Assembly (NCBI GenBank): GCA_016748015.1
Contig: JAAOMT010000786.1
Location: forward strand, 442,034-506,033
Direction: 5' to 3'
From: Geosiphon pyriformis
Taxonomy: Eukaryota > Glomeromycota > Glomeromycetes > Archaeosporales > Geosiphonaceae
DNA: 64,000 bases
Each line of letters starts with the position of its first letter. The stretch's first letter is position 1. Position numbers and translations under genes: made by a program. Shown piece after piece: positions 1-10,467 of this stretch. The notes under the pieces are model-generated. The model was not told the origin of the DNA. It saw only the letters and a list, made by a program, of their open reading frames with translations, and made no database searches.

Positions 1-294
1 ACCATTAACATTCTGTGTTTCTAGATTAGAGAAACACATCAGGCAATTGCAAAGATAGCCTCAGAGAAGACCCCAGACAGTGGGTAAATTTCAGTTCAGC
101 CTCTGAGAAGGAGTACATAAACACACACAACAATCAAGAATTAAAGAATAACTTACATCGCAACAGTAAAAAGAAAGCCTTCAGTGTAACAGTGATATTA
201 TCACACAAATAGAATTGAGGAACTCACGAAAGACTGATTGCAATTAAAGCGGGATATCAGCAATTAAATATAACAAGAAAACCATCCCGTAACA
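1..294. mobile_element. Edge of a third LTR-type element (putative)
   Basis: The RT reading frame of element A1 breaks off abruptly at about position 295. The foreign sequence to its left ends in TAACA at 290-294, preceded by CCCG. Read on the minus strand it therefore starts TGTTACGGG, the same terminal signature as the A and B LTRs in this window but with unrelated internal sequence. The simplest reading is an LTR, or a whole element, of a third family inserted in the A1 RT domain and running off the left edge. No coding frame was recognised in these 294 bases. Orientation and family cannot be decided. Confidence 0.4.
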
Positions 295-1103
295 GCATCA
301 AATAATTCCTGTATTCATGAAGTTGGATAACTGTCTCCACGAGTTACACCATTGAGTTTCCTGTAGTCTACACAAAACTGGATTTTTCCATTTTTTTTTT
401 GGATGAGTACTACTGGTGATGACCATGGACTCATTGATGGTTGAATTAGCCCATTGTCAAGCATTCTGTTTATTTCTTGACAAATAATCTTGTGGCTGGC
501 TGGCGGTACTCTGTATGCTCTTTGTTTAATTGGCATTGCATCTCCAGTCTTGATCTGATGCTGGATGATATCAGTTCGGCCAAACTCATTTTCGCTGGTA
601 AAGATGTCATTGAAATTGTTGAGTAACATCTTGAGCTGCATACATTGGAGTGGATCTAAGTTTCCCATGTTTATTTGTTCCAATTGTTCTGGTTGGAGCA
701 AATAACATTTGTCTTGTCCATAGATTGTTTGTGATGTGATGTCAACATATCCACAAAGTTGTGGAAAGTCTGGAATGGGGTTTGGTGGTTGGTTTTCTAT
801 TTCTGTGGTTAAATATCTGATGGTGATTCCTTCTGGTATGCTGATGACATTGCCAGTATTGTTGTAGATGGGAATTTTTATGCTGCTATAGCTTTTGGTT
901 AGTATGTGGAGATTGATCAATCCAATCTTTTCTGATTCACAAAGGGTTGCTTCCACTTCAAAAATCTGTTCTTGCTTCTTTTCCTTCCTTTCTATTGTTA
1001 ATATGTACTGGCTATATGGTGGAATAGAAATAGCTTGACCAGTTGAGATAATTTCTCCTTGGCCAACAATTTTTTCCTCCGCCATATTAACTAGTACATC
1101 TGT

Positions 1104-1499
1104 TCTACCTATTAATCCAAATCTTTGTATCCCTTTTGCTGTTATTTTTAATTTCTCCCTTTTTCCCACTAACACTAAATGAACTACTCTAATCAGAGAC
1201 AGGAATATTGTCTGTGCTATCTTTTCATTGGGCTTTATTATATAAGTCTTTTCTGAGTCATTTTGTAGCATGATAATGATATTTCCTACATATCTCGTGT
1301 CAATTATTCCTCTTCTTATATTGATCTCTCTTTTTGCTAAGCTACTTCTAGATGCTAATTGAATCATTGTTATTGCTGGAATCTCTAGTGCTATTTTCAA
1401 ATCAATGCAGGTGCGTGAATGCAGTTCTAATTTGATGGCAACTTTTCCTGGATATCTTAGATCAAACTCTGCATCCATATCATGCGCACGTTCTGGCAT
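1104..1499 (-). other. dUTPase domain within A1 pol
   Basis: A trimeric-type dUTPase fold would hydrolyse dUTP to dUMP and limit uracil incorporation during reverse transcription. Counting from the Met at 1499, motif 1 is AEFDLR (residues 10-15), motif 2 RSSLA (51-55), motif 3 GIIDTRYVGN (64-73), motif 4 KIAQ (93-96) and motif 5 KGIQRFGLIGR (122-132). Motif 1 has E for the usual G. Motif 5 has lost the FGSTG glycine-rich loop (FGLIG), so this copy is probably inactive. It lies between the Cys-rich module and RT. The A2 copy is at about 24,280-24,660 and the better-preserved family-B copy at 31,823-32,191. Confidence 0.85.
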
Positions 1500-3698
1500 A
1501 ATACCTTCCCTATTGTCACTATATCATTTCAACTCTTGTTCTTTGGAGAGATCTGGTAGTGCAATGTATTGTTTATAGTTTAAATTGGGTTTTGAATCTA
1601 AGTCTGAATTGTTTTCGTCATCATTGCCATTTTGAATGGAGCTAGAACTGTTGTTTCTGTCATCTTTGTTGGAGTCTGGATTGCAATTGATCAGCGATTC
1701 TGATTCCGATGCACAGCTGCTGATTGGTTTTTCTTCTTCAGGGATCAAATAGATTATGCATGGTGGTGGATTGTAAATGAGGTCACAATTGTCACAATAT
1801 TCGAAGTCACTGGGAATCAAATAATGGCAACACAGTTTTGTATTTAACTGTGTTAGCCATTGTTCTTGCTTTTTTCTAGTGGGTGCCAAGTTTTGGTAGT
1901 GTTCATGGAACTCTTCTGGTTCTAGAAAATTTATAACTGGCTCTGCATCCCAGTCAAGTTCGATGGATTCTGGTGGGTTGTTTTTAATTGTCTGGATTTC
2001 TTCTGGTGACACGCCTTCAATTTTGGCAGTTGCCATTCTCCAAATTTTGTCATCATCATGTGGACAACTGTCTAATTATCGCACTGCTCTTTGCCAAGTG
2101 GCTTTGATTGGTGTCTTCTTTTTAACCCAGTCGCTGATCAGAATCATGTATTGACACTCTACATCACATGTTCCTCCACATCCGGGAATGTCATGCCACA
2201 TTCCTTTGTCCAAGAGAGTCTCTTCACAAGCTAAGCATGGCTGATTGTCCTATTTCCCTACTTGTTTTGGTCTTTCAAAGCATTTAAAGATGCATGGGCA
2301 GCAATAGAACCTAGTTGCTGTTGAATATTCCTCATTGTCCCCACAGCATGCACCCATTGACGACAATTTCTTGCCACAATCAATGCATATAAGCTTAGGT
2401 CGACAATAGATAGATCATTGTGGTATAGTGTAAGTGTTATAAACGGTGGTGGTTTGGGTGGTCTCTTCTTTTTTCCCTTTTCCTTTATTTTCTTTGTCCT
2501 CTTCCCATTCCCAGCTTGATGTTGGTTCACTCTTGTCATTGTCAGTCCATGTCAGGTCATCAGTTTCTCAGATAAGTTCTTCTTTTTGTTTCCCTTTTCC
2601 CTTGTTGCTGTCATCCCAGAAGAGTATTGGCAGTAGTTTGTTGTGCTCTTTGTCCGCCCATGACACTTGGTAGGCTTTTTTTTCTCCTCCTCCAGTTCGA
2701 TCAATAGTTTCTCTCTTAGAGGAGTTTTAAAGTGACCACATGTGGCCGGAACACATATATGTTGGTCCTGATATGTTAGCTGGAGTTCCTGGGTGTTCCA
2801 GTCTAACGTTGCATTGACTTTGAATAGCCAGTCATTACCAATGAGAGCTTGGTATTGAGTGGCTTCCATTACTAGAACTTTAATGGGAGTCACGATGCCA
2901 TTGACTTCAAAAGGAAAGTTGTCGATTTCACTGATTAGAGTTTTGGTCGCTCTATCGGCTGTGATGATTCTGGCGCTGGCAGCTTAATCAACTCGGTGAC
3001 TTAATTGATCCATGAGTTGTCTTGTGATTATGCTGCCTGCAGAACCACTGTCTAGGATTAATTTGATGTCCTTCTACTTTGGTGTCAATATACATCATGG
3101 TGATTGGTTTGGCTTCAAGAACAGCTCCACTAAATAATGGCATTGTAGCTGTTTCCTCAAATTCGAATGGGAAGATAGTGGCCAATAACTTGTCTTCGGT
3201 GATGATAGCGGGTGGAATATTACTGGTGAGTGGTTGTTTTTGGGTAAATGCCAGGTTATTGGTTGAAGCATCTTCTGGGGTGACCAGGAGACTTAAATAG
3301 TTCTGGGAATTCGGGTTCTGGGGTTGACTGGTATCTGAATTCCGCTGGCGTAATCCAGATGATTGCTGTGAAGAACTGGGGATCGGTTGATGGACTACTA
3401 TTACCAATCTCCAGCTCTGTTGAGTCATTCTTGGTCTTTGGGTTCTGTTAGGTGGTAAGCTTTGGGGCGGTGTTTGGATCTGTTGGGGTTGATAGATTAT
3501 TTGTGGCTGTGGTTGATATATTACTTGTGGCTGCGGCTAATAAATCGGAGGTTGATATACTGGAGACAAATAGACTGATGACTGTGTCACTGGTAAGTAA
3601 GCAGATGGGTTTTGATTTGGGTACTGATTCGGAGTTTGGAACTGGCAATCAGAGTTTCGATATTGATTTTCCAATTGTTGGTTATTTAAACGCTGGTG

Positions 3699-3740
3699 AC
3701 AGTCAATTTGGATATGTCCTTGTTTACCACAATAGTGGCA
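3699..3740 (-). other. CCHC zinc knuckle of A1 Gag
   Basis: Nucleocapsid-type motif C-H-Y-C-G-K-Q-G-H-I-Q-I-D-C, with CX2CX4HX4C spacing, read on the minus strand in the same frame as capsid. It would bind the element RNA. An identical motif is found in A4 at 37,841-37,882 and a degraded one in A2 at 12,124-12,165. Confidence 0.9.
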
Positions 3741-5505
3741 GATACATGTTTCCTGTTGCCACTGTCGATTGGTTAATGGAGATGGACGTGGTTGATTTTG
3801 GGCATGATTAGAGTTTCCTTGATTATTGCATCATTGTGGAGGCTGATAAATGGTGTAATTGTCAGCTAAGTATCCTTCCAATCTCTTATTGATTGATTCA
3901 TTAAACTTCTCCAATTTGGAATCTAATTCAGATGATCCATTCATTACTAGATTAATGGCTTGGGTGTGGTTAGTCTTTGACTTAGCGGATTCAAAATCTC
4001 TGGCGTGTGTGATTGGATCTTGAAGAGTGCCTGGATGCAATAGACATACATGTTGCAAGATGCTGCTGCACAGGCCATGGATAAACTGATTGAGTATCTG
4101 TGGTGCTGTGAAATAGTTGGCGTCAATTGCTTGAATTTGGCATAGGTTTCGATAGAAGCGTCTCAGGTAAGTGGTGACTGCTTCAGTTTCTTCTTGTTTC
4201 ATGGTGGTAAATGCATTGACTAAGCGATTGATGCTGTTATTGTTGCTGAAGTATCTTAGGAATTCCATTTTGAAGGCATTAAAATCTTGTGGTTTATTAA
4301 TCAAGCTCTGGTACCATGAATCGGCAGTATCTTTGAGAAAGTAGGGAATGGCTTGCATTGCTCAAGCGTTATTCCATTTATTGGCTGTGATGGCCTTTTC
4401 TATATCATTTAGCCATATTTGAGTGTTATCCTCTTCACCCATAAGGTTGTCAAGTTTTGCAATTGGTACATAGGCCATTGGATCTAAGTTAGGTGGTTAT
4501 GGTGGCTGTTAAAGCAGTTGTTGTTGTCCTGGCTGTTGGGGTGGTAATTGAAGTGGCTGCTGTATGGGTTTGACTATGGGATTAATCGGCAGTTGATTGA
4601 TAATGATTATTAGAGGTAAGTTTTGCTGATTAATTAATTTGGGTTTTTGATTTCTTTGATTTAGCGGCGTTCAAATATTCAGAGTTTCGATTTCTGGATT
4701 TTCTAACTGTTGCTGAATTTGAAGGTTCAGGGTTTCAACTTCTGGGTTTTCAGTAATCAGGTGCTGGTAAGTAAATTCTTGATCCTCTGATTCTTCTTCC
4801 TCCTTTTTTGATTCCACTGCTTCCCATGGATCAGAGATTCCAAAATCTGGTGGAGGTGGTAGTGATCAAAGTCTTGATGGGGTTGATAATCGCGAATTAA
4901 ATCTCTCAAAGTATTCGCTGTATGGTTCTAACAATTCTGTTTTTCTTTGTCTACTTTGGAATGAGAATCATCCAAATGCTGATGTCACAGTTGATGGGAA
5001 TGCGTTTGTTGATAATATGTTGATGGTGTTTCCAGGTGTATAGTGGTAGGATGGGTTGCTTGGGGATTCAACTCTGTTTTTTTTCCAAGCAGGTGGCTGT
5101 ATTTTTCTGGGTGTTACTGCTGGTATTTGTAATTTTCCCTTGCCTTTACTAGCGTATGTAATTGAATATCTTTGTTGAGTGTGGTGTTCAATTTTTTTGT
5201 TGATGTCAGTGATAATGGATGCAAAATTATAGTTTGTTGGTAGGTTGGTGTTTTGAATTAATTCCTTATAAAAAGTTTCTCTTGCTAATTCAGTATTCAC
5301 TGGTGTTCCTAATAAAAAAGAAATCTTTTCATTGACATAAAAATTGAAGACTGATTCGGCAGATATATGATTGTGGTTTAATCCCAAGTATTGACAATAG
5401 TGTTGAAATAAGGATTTTGCGAATCCTAAATGATTTGCTTCTATAATTTCTGATTTTGCCACTTTTGGTTTGGTGTTGTCAGTGCTGGTTCTCTGTAAGA
5501 TTATA

Positions 5506-5522
5506 CCTCACAAAGAGCACCA
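5506..5522 (-). other. Primer-binding site of A1
   Basis: Two bases inside the 5' LTR boundary, the minus strand reads TGGTGCTC followed by TTTGTGAGG. TGG complements the CCA end of a tRNA. The TGGTGCTC core and the two-base spacer recur in A2 (10,405) and B3 (28,384), which supports the assignment. The primer tRNA was not identified. Confidence 0.6.
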
Positions 5523-5524
5523 AA

Positions 5525-6392
5525 TGTTATAGGTGATTATTTCTGTTGTGGAATTGAATAACAAACTTGTAACTTGGTGCTCAAAAGCTACTTTCGTAAA
5601 TAATATGCAGAAAATATAATATCTGAAAGTTTTGGTTGATCTGAAGGTTTTGTTGTGGAGTTCTTTGTATAATGAACAGAGATTCAATAAGGTTGATAGT
5701 AGTTGTATCCTCAAGTGGTTTTCCCAATTTTTTTCTTAGCGTGGTGGCTGGATTTAGTCTGGCAGTCATGCCCTTCTAGTAAGCTATCCAATAATATATA
5801 TAAAATCCTACCCTTATTTCTGGGTCTTTTACCAGGCTATCCTTAACATCAATAACTCAGTGCTTAATCTTTTAATCAATTAGTATACAATAACAAAATC
5901 AAAGAAAGAAAGGAAATAAAATAAAGAAAATAAGCCAAGGCAATTTGGTCTGTTAGTATTTCATCAATAGCCATGATCAAGAGCTATTGTTCCAGTGTGG
6001 TTAAGTAGCAATTACTATCAACATGAAGTGTTGATAGTGAATAGTGAATTGAGATATGGAATAATTATTTATTTGATGATTGGGTTCTTGGCTAAGAATT
6101 CTGTGATATCGATTCTGTCTTTTCTGTTTCTAACACTACTGCTATATATACATAATTGGGATTCCTCAATTCCTCGATTCTTCACGACAGGAATCCTGGA
6201 ATTCCTGGAATCCTGCGATTCCTTTGAGAGGAATCTTGGAATTCTGGAATCCTGCAATTCCTCGTTGGGAATCCTGAAATTCCTAGAATCCTGCAATTCC
6301 TAAGAGGAATCCTGGAATTCTACATTTACTACACTTACTTCTGATTGGCTAATAATTATGCTAATATATTTCCTATATTTTTATGAGTAACA
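5525..6392 (-). repeat. 5' LTR of A1 (family A)
   Basis: 868 bp, bounded on the plus strand by TGTTA (5525) and TAACA (6388-6392). It is homologous over its full length to 9557-10402, 39664-40525, 41559-42430 and 44350-45135. A TATATATA stretch at 6143-6150, upstream of the short-repeat block in plus-strand coordinates, is a candidate TATA element. Apparent ORFs here on both strands come from the internal tandem repeat and are not genes. Confidence 0.9.
6165..6325. repeat. GGAATCC/GAATTCC palindromic tandem repeat inside LTR A
   Basis: About four imperfect units built from the self-complementary words GGAATCC, GAATTCC and GGATTCC, with short AGAG or TTGGG spacers. The block recurs in every family-A LTR (about 9636-9785, 40297-40458, 42196-42360; mostly eroded in 45005-45065). 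The words allow many hairpin registers. Confidence 0.8.
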
Positions 6393-7723
6393 ATGGTTTC
6401 TTGAGTGTGAAGTCAGTATTAAAAAACAATATGAAACTGTTTTGTGTGGAGTTTGCTTCTCAAGTGTCTTTGAAAGCTGTATTTTTAGTTGAGCTTACAA
6501 GCTTTGTATATTTGGCCATCCTCAAAATTGCCAAGTTTTTGGTGGTTTTTGAGTCTGGTTCTCTTTCTGCTGCTGTTGTGCTGTATGATGTGTCCTTGGA
6601 TGTGTCTGCTGCTGACATTAAGACAGCTCTTAGTGTATTTGGTAATGTCACTTGTGTTGTGCTAAAGCCTGTTGGTGTTTGGCAATATGTGGTAGTTTAT
6701 TTTGCAAAGTTAGACTTTGCTGTATCTACTTTGAATTATTAATTAGTCTTGGTGGACAAGAATAGTATTAGAATCCTCCCTCTGGTGAATCAAAATGAGA
6801 CTATTCTGTTTCATGATAGATTTAAAGCCAAATTGGTTAATCTTTCTTCTGGCTGTATTGCCTTTGAGATTAGTAATATGATCTTTCAAGTTGGTGGTCA
6901 GACATGTTTTATTCCTTGGTCTCTTGATTCTGGTCATTATTTCCAGTTTGCTCTGGTTATGTTTGGGTCTTAGGCTGATTTAGATTCTACAATCACCAAA
7001 ACTACTATGTTGAAAAAATGTTGTATTTGGTGAGAAACTCCTGATTATTAGCATTGTTTTAGGTGTCAAGAGATAAACTATCTGGTTGTAAACTGTAAGA
7101 TTTCTCCACTTCTTTTTTCCAAGACTCTTAAGTTGTTTAAATCACATTTTGTGAGTTCTGTATTATATGCAAAGATCTTTTCTCCTCTTAAGTCTTCTGA
7201 GTTTTCTTTGTTGGTTGCTTCTGCTTCTTTTTCTGTGTTTGTTGATAATTTTTTATTGTCCTTTTGGTTGATCTCTTTGAAATCTGATTTGACCAAACTT
7301 TTTGTTCTGGTGGAGTCTATTGTTAAATTTGTTGGTTTTTTGGTCAAAGTATTTGAACAATTTATTAATAGGAATTTGGTTTCAAATAGTAAACTTGGCC
7401 TTAAAGTCAATGAAGTTTTAGTGCATATGAGTTTTTTTAGTAAGATAGTTGGTAAGTTGAAAAGAAAAGTAGTTTCTTTAAAGAAAGAATGCTGTATAGA
7501 AAACATTGATATGTCTGATAATTTAGAGCTTTTATTTATTATAAATAATAAGGTGTTTTCCAATTTAATGTCCCTTTGAGAGCATAAGTCTGTTGATATT
7601 AAAACTGATTTCTTTAAAACTGCTAAGTGGCTGGTTGGATTGGTTTCTTGCAGTACAACTTTGTTTTCTGTCATTCAAAAAATGTTATCTTTGGGTAAGT
7701 TTTCTTCTGTAGCATTAGCGTAA
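6393..7723 (+). pseudogene. LINE ORF1-like protein (RRM-type and zinc knuckle)
   Basis: The frame reads through two RRM-like segments, about 6560-6740 (DIKTALSVFG, then GVWQ) and about 6750-6990 (with GGQTCFIP). A zinc knuckle follows at 7055-7096 and a long helical C-terminus to 7723. I recognise this layout and several short words (GGxTCFI, LVESIV, VNEVLVHM) from ORF1 proteins of Rhizophagus LINE elements. The role would be RNA binding in the retrotransposition complex. Stops interrupt it at about 6970, 7030, 7048 and 7577, mostly at expected Trp or Gln codons. The zinc knuckle is C-X2-C-X4-Y-X4-C, so the metal-binding His has become Tyr. The N-terminus is missing. Confidence 0.7.
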
Positions 7724-7860
7724 TGTGTTTTTAACTGGTCTGAGTGACTGGTTATGTGTAAAAAGTACATAATTAGTACCTAGTTTAGATTATTTAGTTT
7801 GATGTATTGTTTTAGGTAGCTTTTGGGCCTTACTCATTAAACTTTTAAAAAAAAAAAAAT
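6393..7860 (+). mobile_element. LINE-type element L1 fragment with A-tail
   Basis: Plus-strand non-LTR retrotransposon remnant. It is cut on its left by the A1 LTR. After the ORF1 stop at 7721-7723 about 120 bp follow, and then a run of 13 A at 7847-7859, as expected for the 3' end of a polyadenylated retroelement. No reverse transcriptase ORF lies between ORF1 and the A-run, so this is either an ORF1-only derivative or an internally deleted copy. Confidence 0.65.
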
Positions 7861-9556
7861 TTAAAAAACAATGTTAAGTTGTTTTGTATAAACTTTACTT
7901 TTAAATTTTTCTTAACTACTATTATTAAAATTGTTTGTAATTTTTTTTTCTTAATTATGTTAAAGATTGTAAAATTTTAAATAATAATTTTTGGGTTTTT
8001 TTTCTTATTTTTATTGTATTTTATAAATTTTTTTTAACATATTTTTTAATAAATCAAAAATATTTTTACTGTTTTTAATTTTATTATTTTAATTAAATTA
8101 AAGCTTATTGATTTATGACAATATACTATTGTTTATTTTAAAAACTAGTATTTTATATAAATATTATATTTGATAAAAAACTTTTAAATATTATTATTGC
8201 TACAAATATTAAAGTTTAAATTATTTATTTAATAATTATAAAATTTTATTATTTTTTTTAAGTTATTTATAAAATTTGCTGTTGGTTTTAAGATTTTTGT
8301 GTTATTTTTTATTGATAAAAAATTTTATGTTAAGACTTTTGTTTTTTTTTGTTTTTTTCTTACTGCTTATATAACTGTTTTTGTTATTAATTTCATAATT
8401 AAATTAAGATTAAATTTTTTAAAATTTAAAATTTAAAATTTGGTTTCTTTAATTAAGTTTATTGTTAAATTTATTGGTTTATTAATTGTATTAGTTATTA
8501 TTTTTTTGAATACTTTTTTTGTTTTGCATATAAAACTTAAAGATATGATCTGTGTTGTTTAAAATAAAATATCTGTTCTTATTAAAACTGTAAATTGGTT
8601 TTTATTAAATATAATAATAGTTAAGATTAAGTGCAATTTTAATACTAATTATATAAATAGATATAATATTAATCTATTTAATAATAAACTTTATATTAAA
8701 TTAATTATTCTTTAAAAATATTAACTTAATAATATTAAATCTAATATAAATGTAATTATTGTTTAATTAAATAATAATAATAAAAAGAATAATAATATAT
8801 TAATTATTATTATAAATAAAATATTTTCTTAAAACAAACTTTTTTTTATAATTTTAGTATAGTTTATTTAAACAAAACTTATGATTAATTATATGAAAAA
8901 AATCTATAAATTATATTTAATTTAAATTATTTAGTTTAATATATTGTAAATAAGTGTTTTTTTAAGTATTAGATTATTAATCATAAAAATTATTTGATAA
9001 GAGTAAAATTAAACTTGTTTTTAACTTAATTTATTTGTTTTTTTTTGTTTTTAATGTTTTTGGTATATATATATAAATTTTTATAATATAAAATTCTTAA
9101 AATTTTTACAATTTTTTGGAATTATTATTATTATTTTTTTATTAACGTTTTATAAGTGTATTTATTATTGAAATTTTTAATATTTTTAATATTATATGTT
9201 TTGATAATTTATATTATGTTATTGGTTATTTTATATTATTTTTTATTTTTTATTTTTTATTATTTTTTATTATTTTTATTTTACAAATAAATAAAATAGT
9301 TATTAATAATAGTATTTTATTTATATTTACATATAAAATGTTTTCTTAGAATAATTTTTTTTTAAATTTAATGTAATTTAATCTAAATTAAATTTGTATT
9401 TAATTATATATAAAAACCATATAAATTATATTTAATTTAATTTACTTAATTTAAAAAATAAATAAAATAACTTTTTTTTTTCTTATGTTTCAAATTTCTC
9501 AAAGAGCAAATTTTTAAAAAAAAAGTTTTTATTTTTTTATATTATTTTTTTATAAA
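7861..9556 (+). other. AT-rich stretch with decayed LINE tails
   Basis: No open gene is visible. The plus strand is strongly T-rich. Segments at about 8440-8520 resemble the ORF1 C-terminal coding sequence of L1 (the LVESIV region). Segments at about 8870-8960 and 9400-9455 resemble the post-ORF1 tail of L1 at 7735-7830. I read this as two further, much older copies of the same LINE end, in the same orientation as L1. Confidence 0.45.
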
Positions 9557-10402
9557 CATTATTATGCATAAAATATAAAAAATATATTAGCATATAAATT
9601 AGCCAATCAGAAATAGTCATAATAAATGTGGAATTCCAGGATTTCTCTCAAGAGAAATTGCAGAATTCCAGGAATTTCAAGATTCTCATATAAAGAATTG
9701 TAGGATTTCAGAATTTCAAGATTTTTTCCAAAAAAAATTACAGAATTTCAGAAATTTCAGAATTTCTGGTGTGAAGAATCAAGAAATTAAGGAATCTTAA
9801 TTATGTATATATAATGGTAGCATTAGAAAAAAAAAACAGATCTCTCAGTTTAGATTTAATCTAAGCAACTTTCTATTCACAAATATCAATAAATAATTAT
9901 TCACTATTTCAATCCACTCTCTACTATCAACATGAAGTGTTAATAGTAATTGATACTTAACTACACTGAAACAATAGCTCTTAATTATGACTATTAATGG
10001 AATACTAACATTTATTGCTTTGGCTTATTCTTTTAATCTCTTTTATTTTCTGTTATTTTCTCTTGTTATTTCTTTTGTTTGATTAAAAAAATTCATGCAC
10101 AGAGATATTGACATCAGAATATAGCACTGGTAAAAGACCCAGGAATAAGAGTAGACACTTATAATTGAGAATATCTTACCAAAAGAATTACTGGCCATTA
10201 TGTTGAGAAAGAAATTGACAAAACTGCGATTTTGGGAAGCTATAGATAAAACCATCAATTAAATCTCTGTTCATTATACAAAGAACTTTATCAAAATTTT
10301 CAGATACAAACAATCTACAAATATCACCAACAAGAACAACTGCTAAGCACCAAGTTACAGATTTGTTATTTGATTTGAGACCCCAAATAATCATTTGTAA
10401 CA
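9557..10402 (+). repeat. 5' LTR of A2 (family A)
   Basis: About 846 bp. The right end is clear (TAACA to 10402, followed by TT and TGGTGCTC). The left end is eroded: TGTTA has become CATTA near 9557. A TATATATAA at 9806-9813 corresponds to the A1 TATA candidate, and the GAATTCC-type repeat block lies at about 9636-9785. Confidence 0.8.
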
Positions 10403-10404
10403 TT

Positions 10405-10421
10405 TGGTGCTCCCTGTAAGG
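10405..10421 (+). other. Primer-binding site of A2
   Basis: TGGTGCTCCCTGTAAGG, two bases after the LTR end, corresponds to the A1 site with a shared TGGTGCTC core. Confidence 0.6.
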
Positions 10422-10467
10422 TATAATCCTACAGAAAACCAGCATCAACAAACACCCATCTGAAACA

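Larger units (their letters stand above)
295..5462 (-). pseudogene. Gag-Pol polyprotein of A1 (broken)
   Basis: The polyprotein would assemble virus-like particles and reverse-transcribe the element. From the start at 5462 there is a novel Gag N-domain (to 4968) and a retrotransposon-gag capsid region with the PYFL...W start and a QFI-type C-half (about 4500-3831). A CCHC knuckle lies at 3740-3699, the protease at about 3150-2790 with D-S-G codons at 3052-3044, and a Cys-rich section at about 2420-1780. Then come dUTPase (1499-1104), a beta linker (about 930-800), and RT up to CVDYRKLN (about 590-295). Gag and the start of protease share one frame. A single-base shift separates the protease start from the D-S-G, a second shift lies between 2258 and 2160, and several stops interrupt the frame. 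The C-terminal two thirds of RT, RNase H and integrase are absent. Confidence 0.85.
295..6392 (-). mobile_element. Ty3/gypsy retrotransposon A1, 3' truncated
   Basis: Minus-strand family-A element. In reading order it has a 5' LTR (6392-5525), a primer-binding site, a gag-pol frame from 5462, and a break inside RT at 295 where another element begins. The 3' half of pol and the 3' LTR are missing from the window. Order of parts: Gag N-domain, capsid, CCHC knuckle, protease, Cys-rich module, dUTPase, beta linker, start of RT. This is the least decayed family-A copy for the protease-to-RT section. Its 5' LTR abuts a LINE ORF1 fragment at 6393, so the element probably inserted into that LINE copy. 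Confidence 0.85.

Noticed and set aside
5995-6303. Open frames on both strands inside the family-A LTR (also about 40,162-40,477)
   Set aside because: They come from the GAATTCC-type tandem repeat, which happens to lack stops in several frames. They lie in non-coding LTR sequence and differ between LTR copies.
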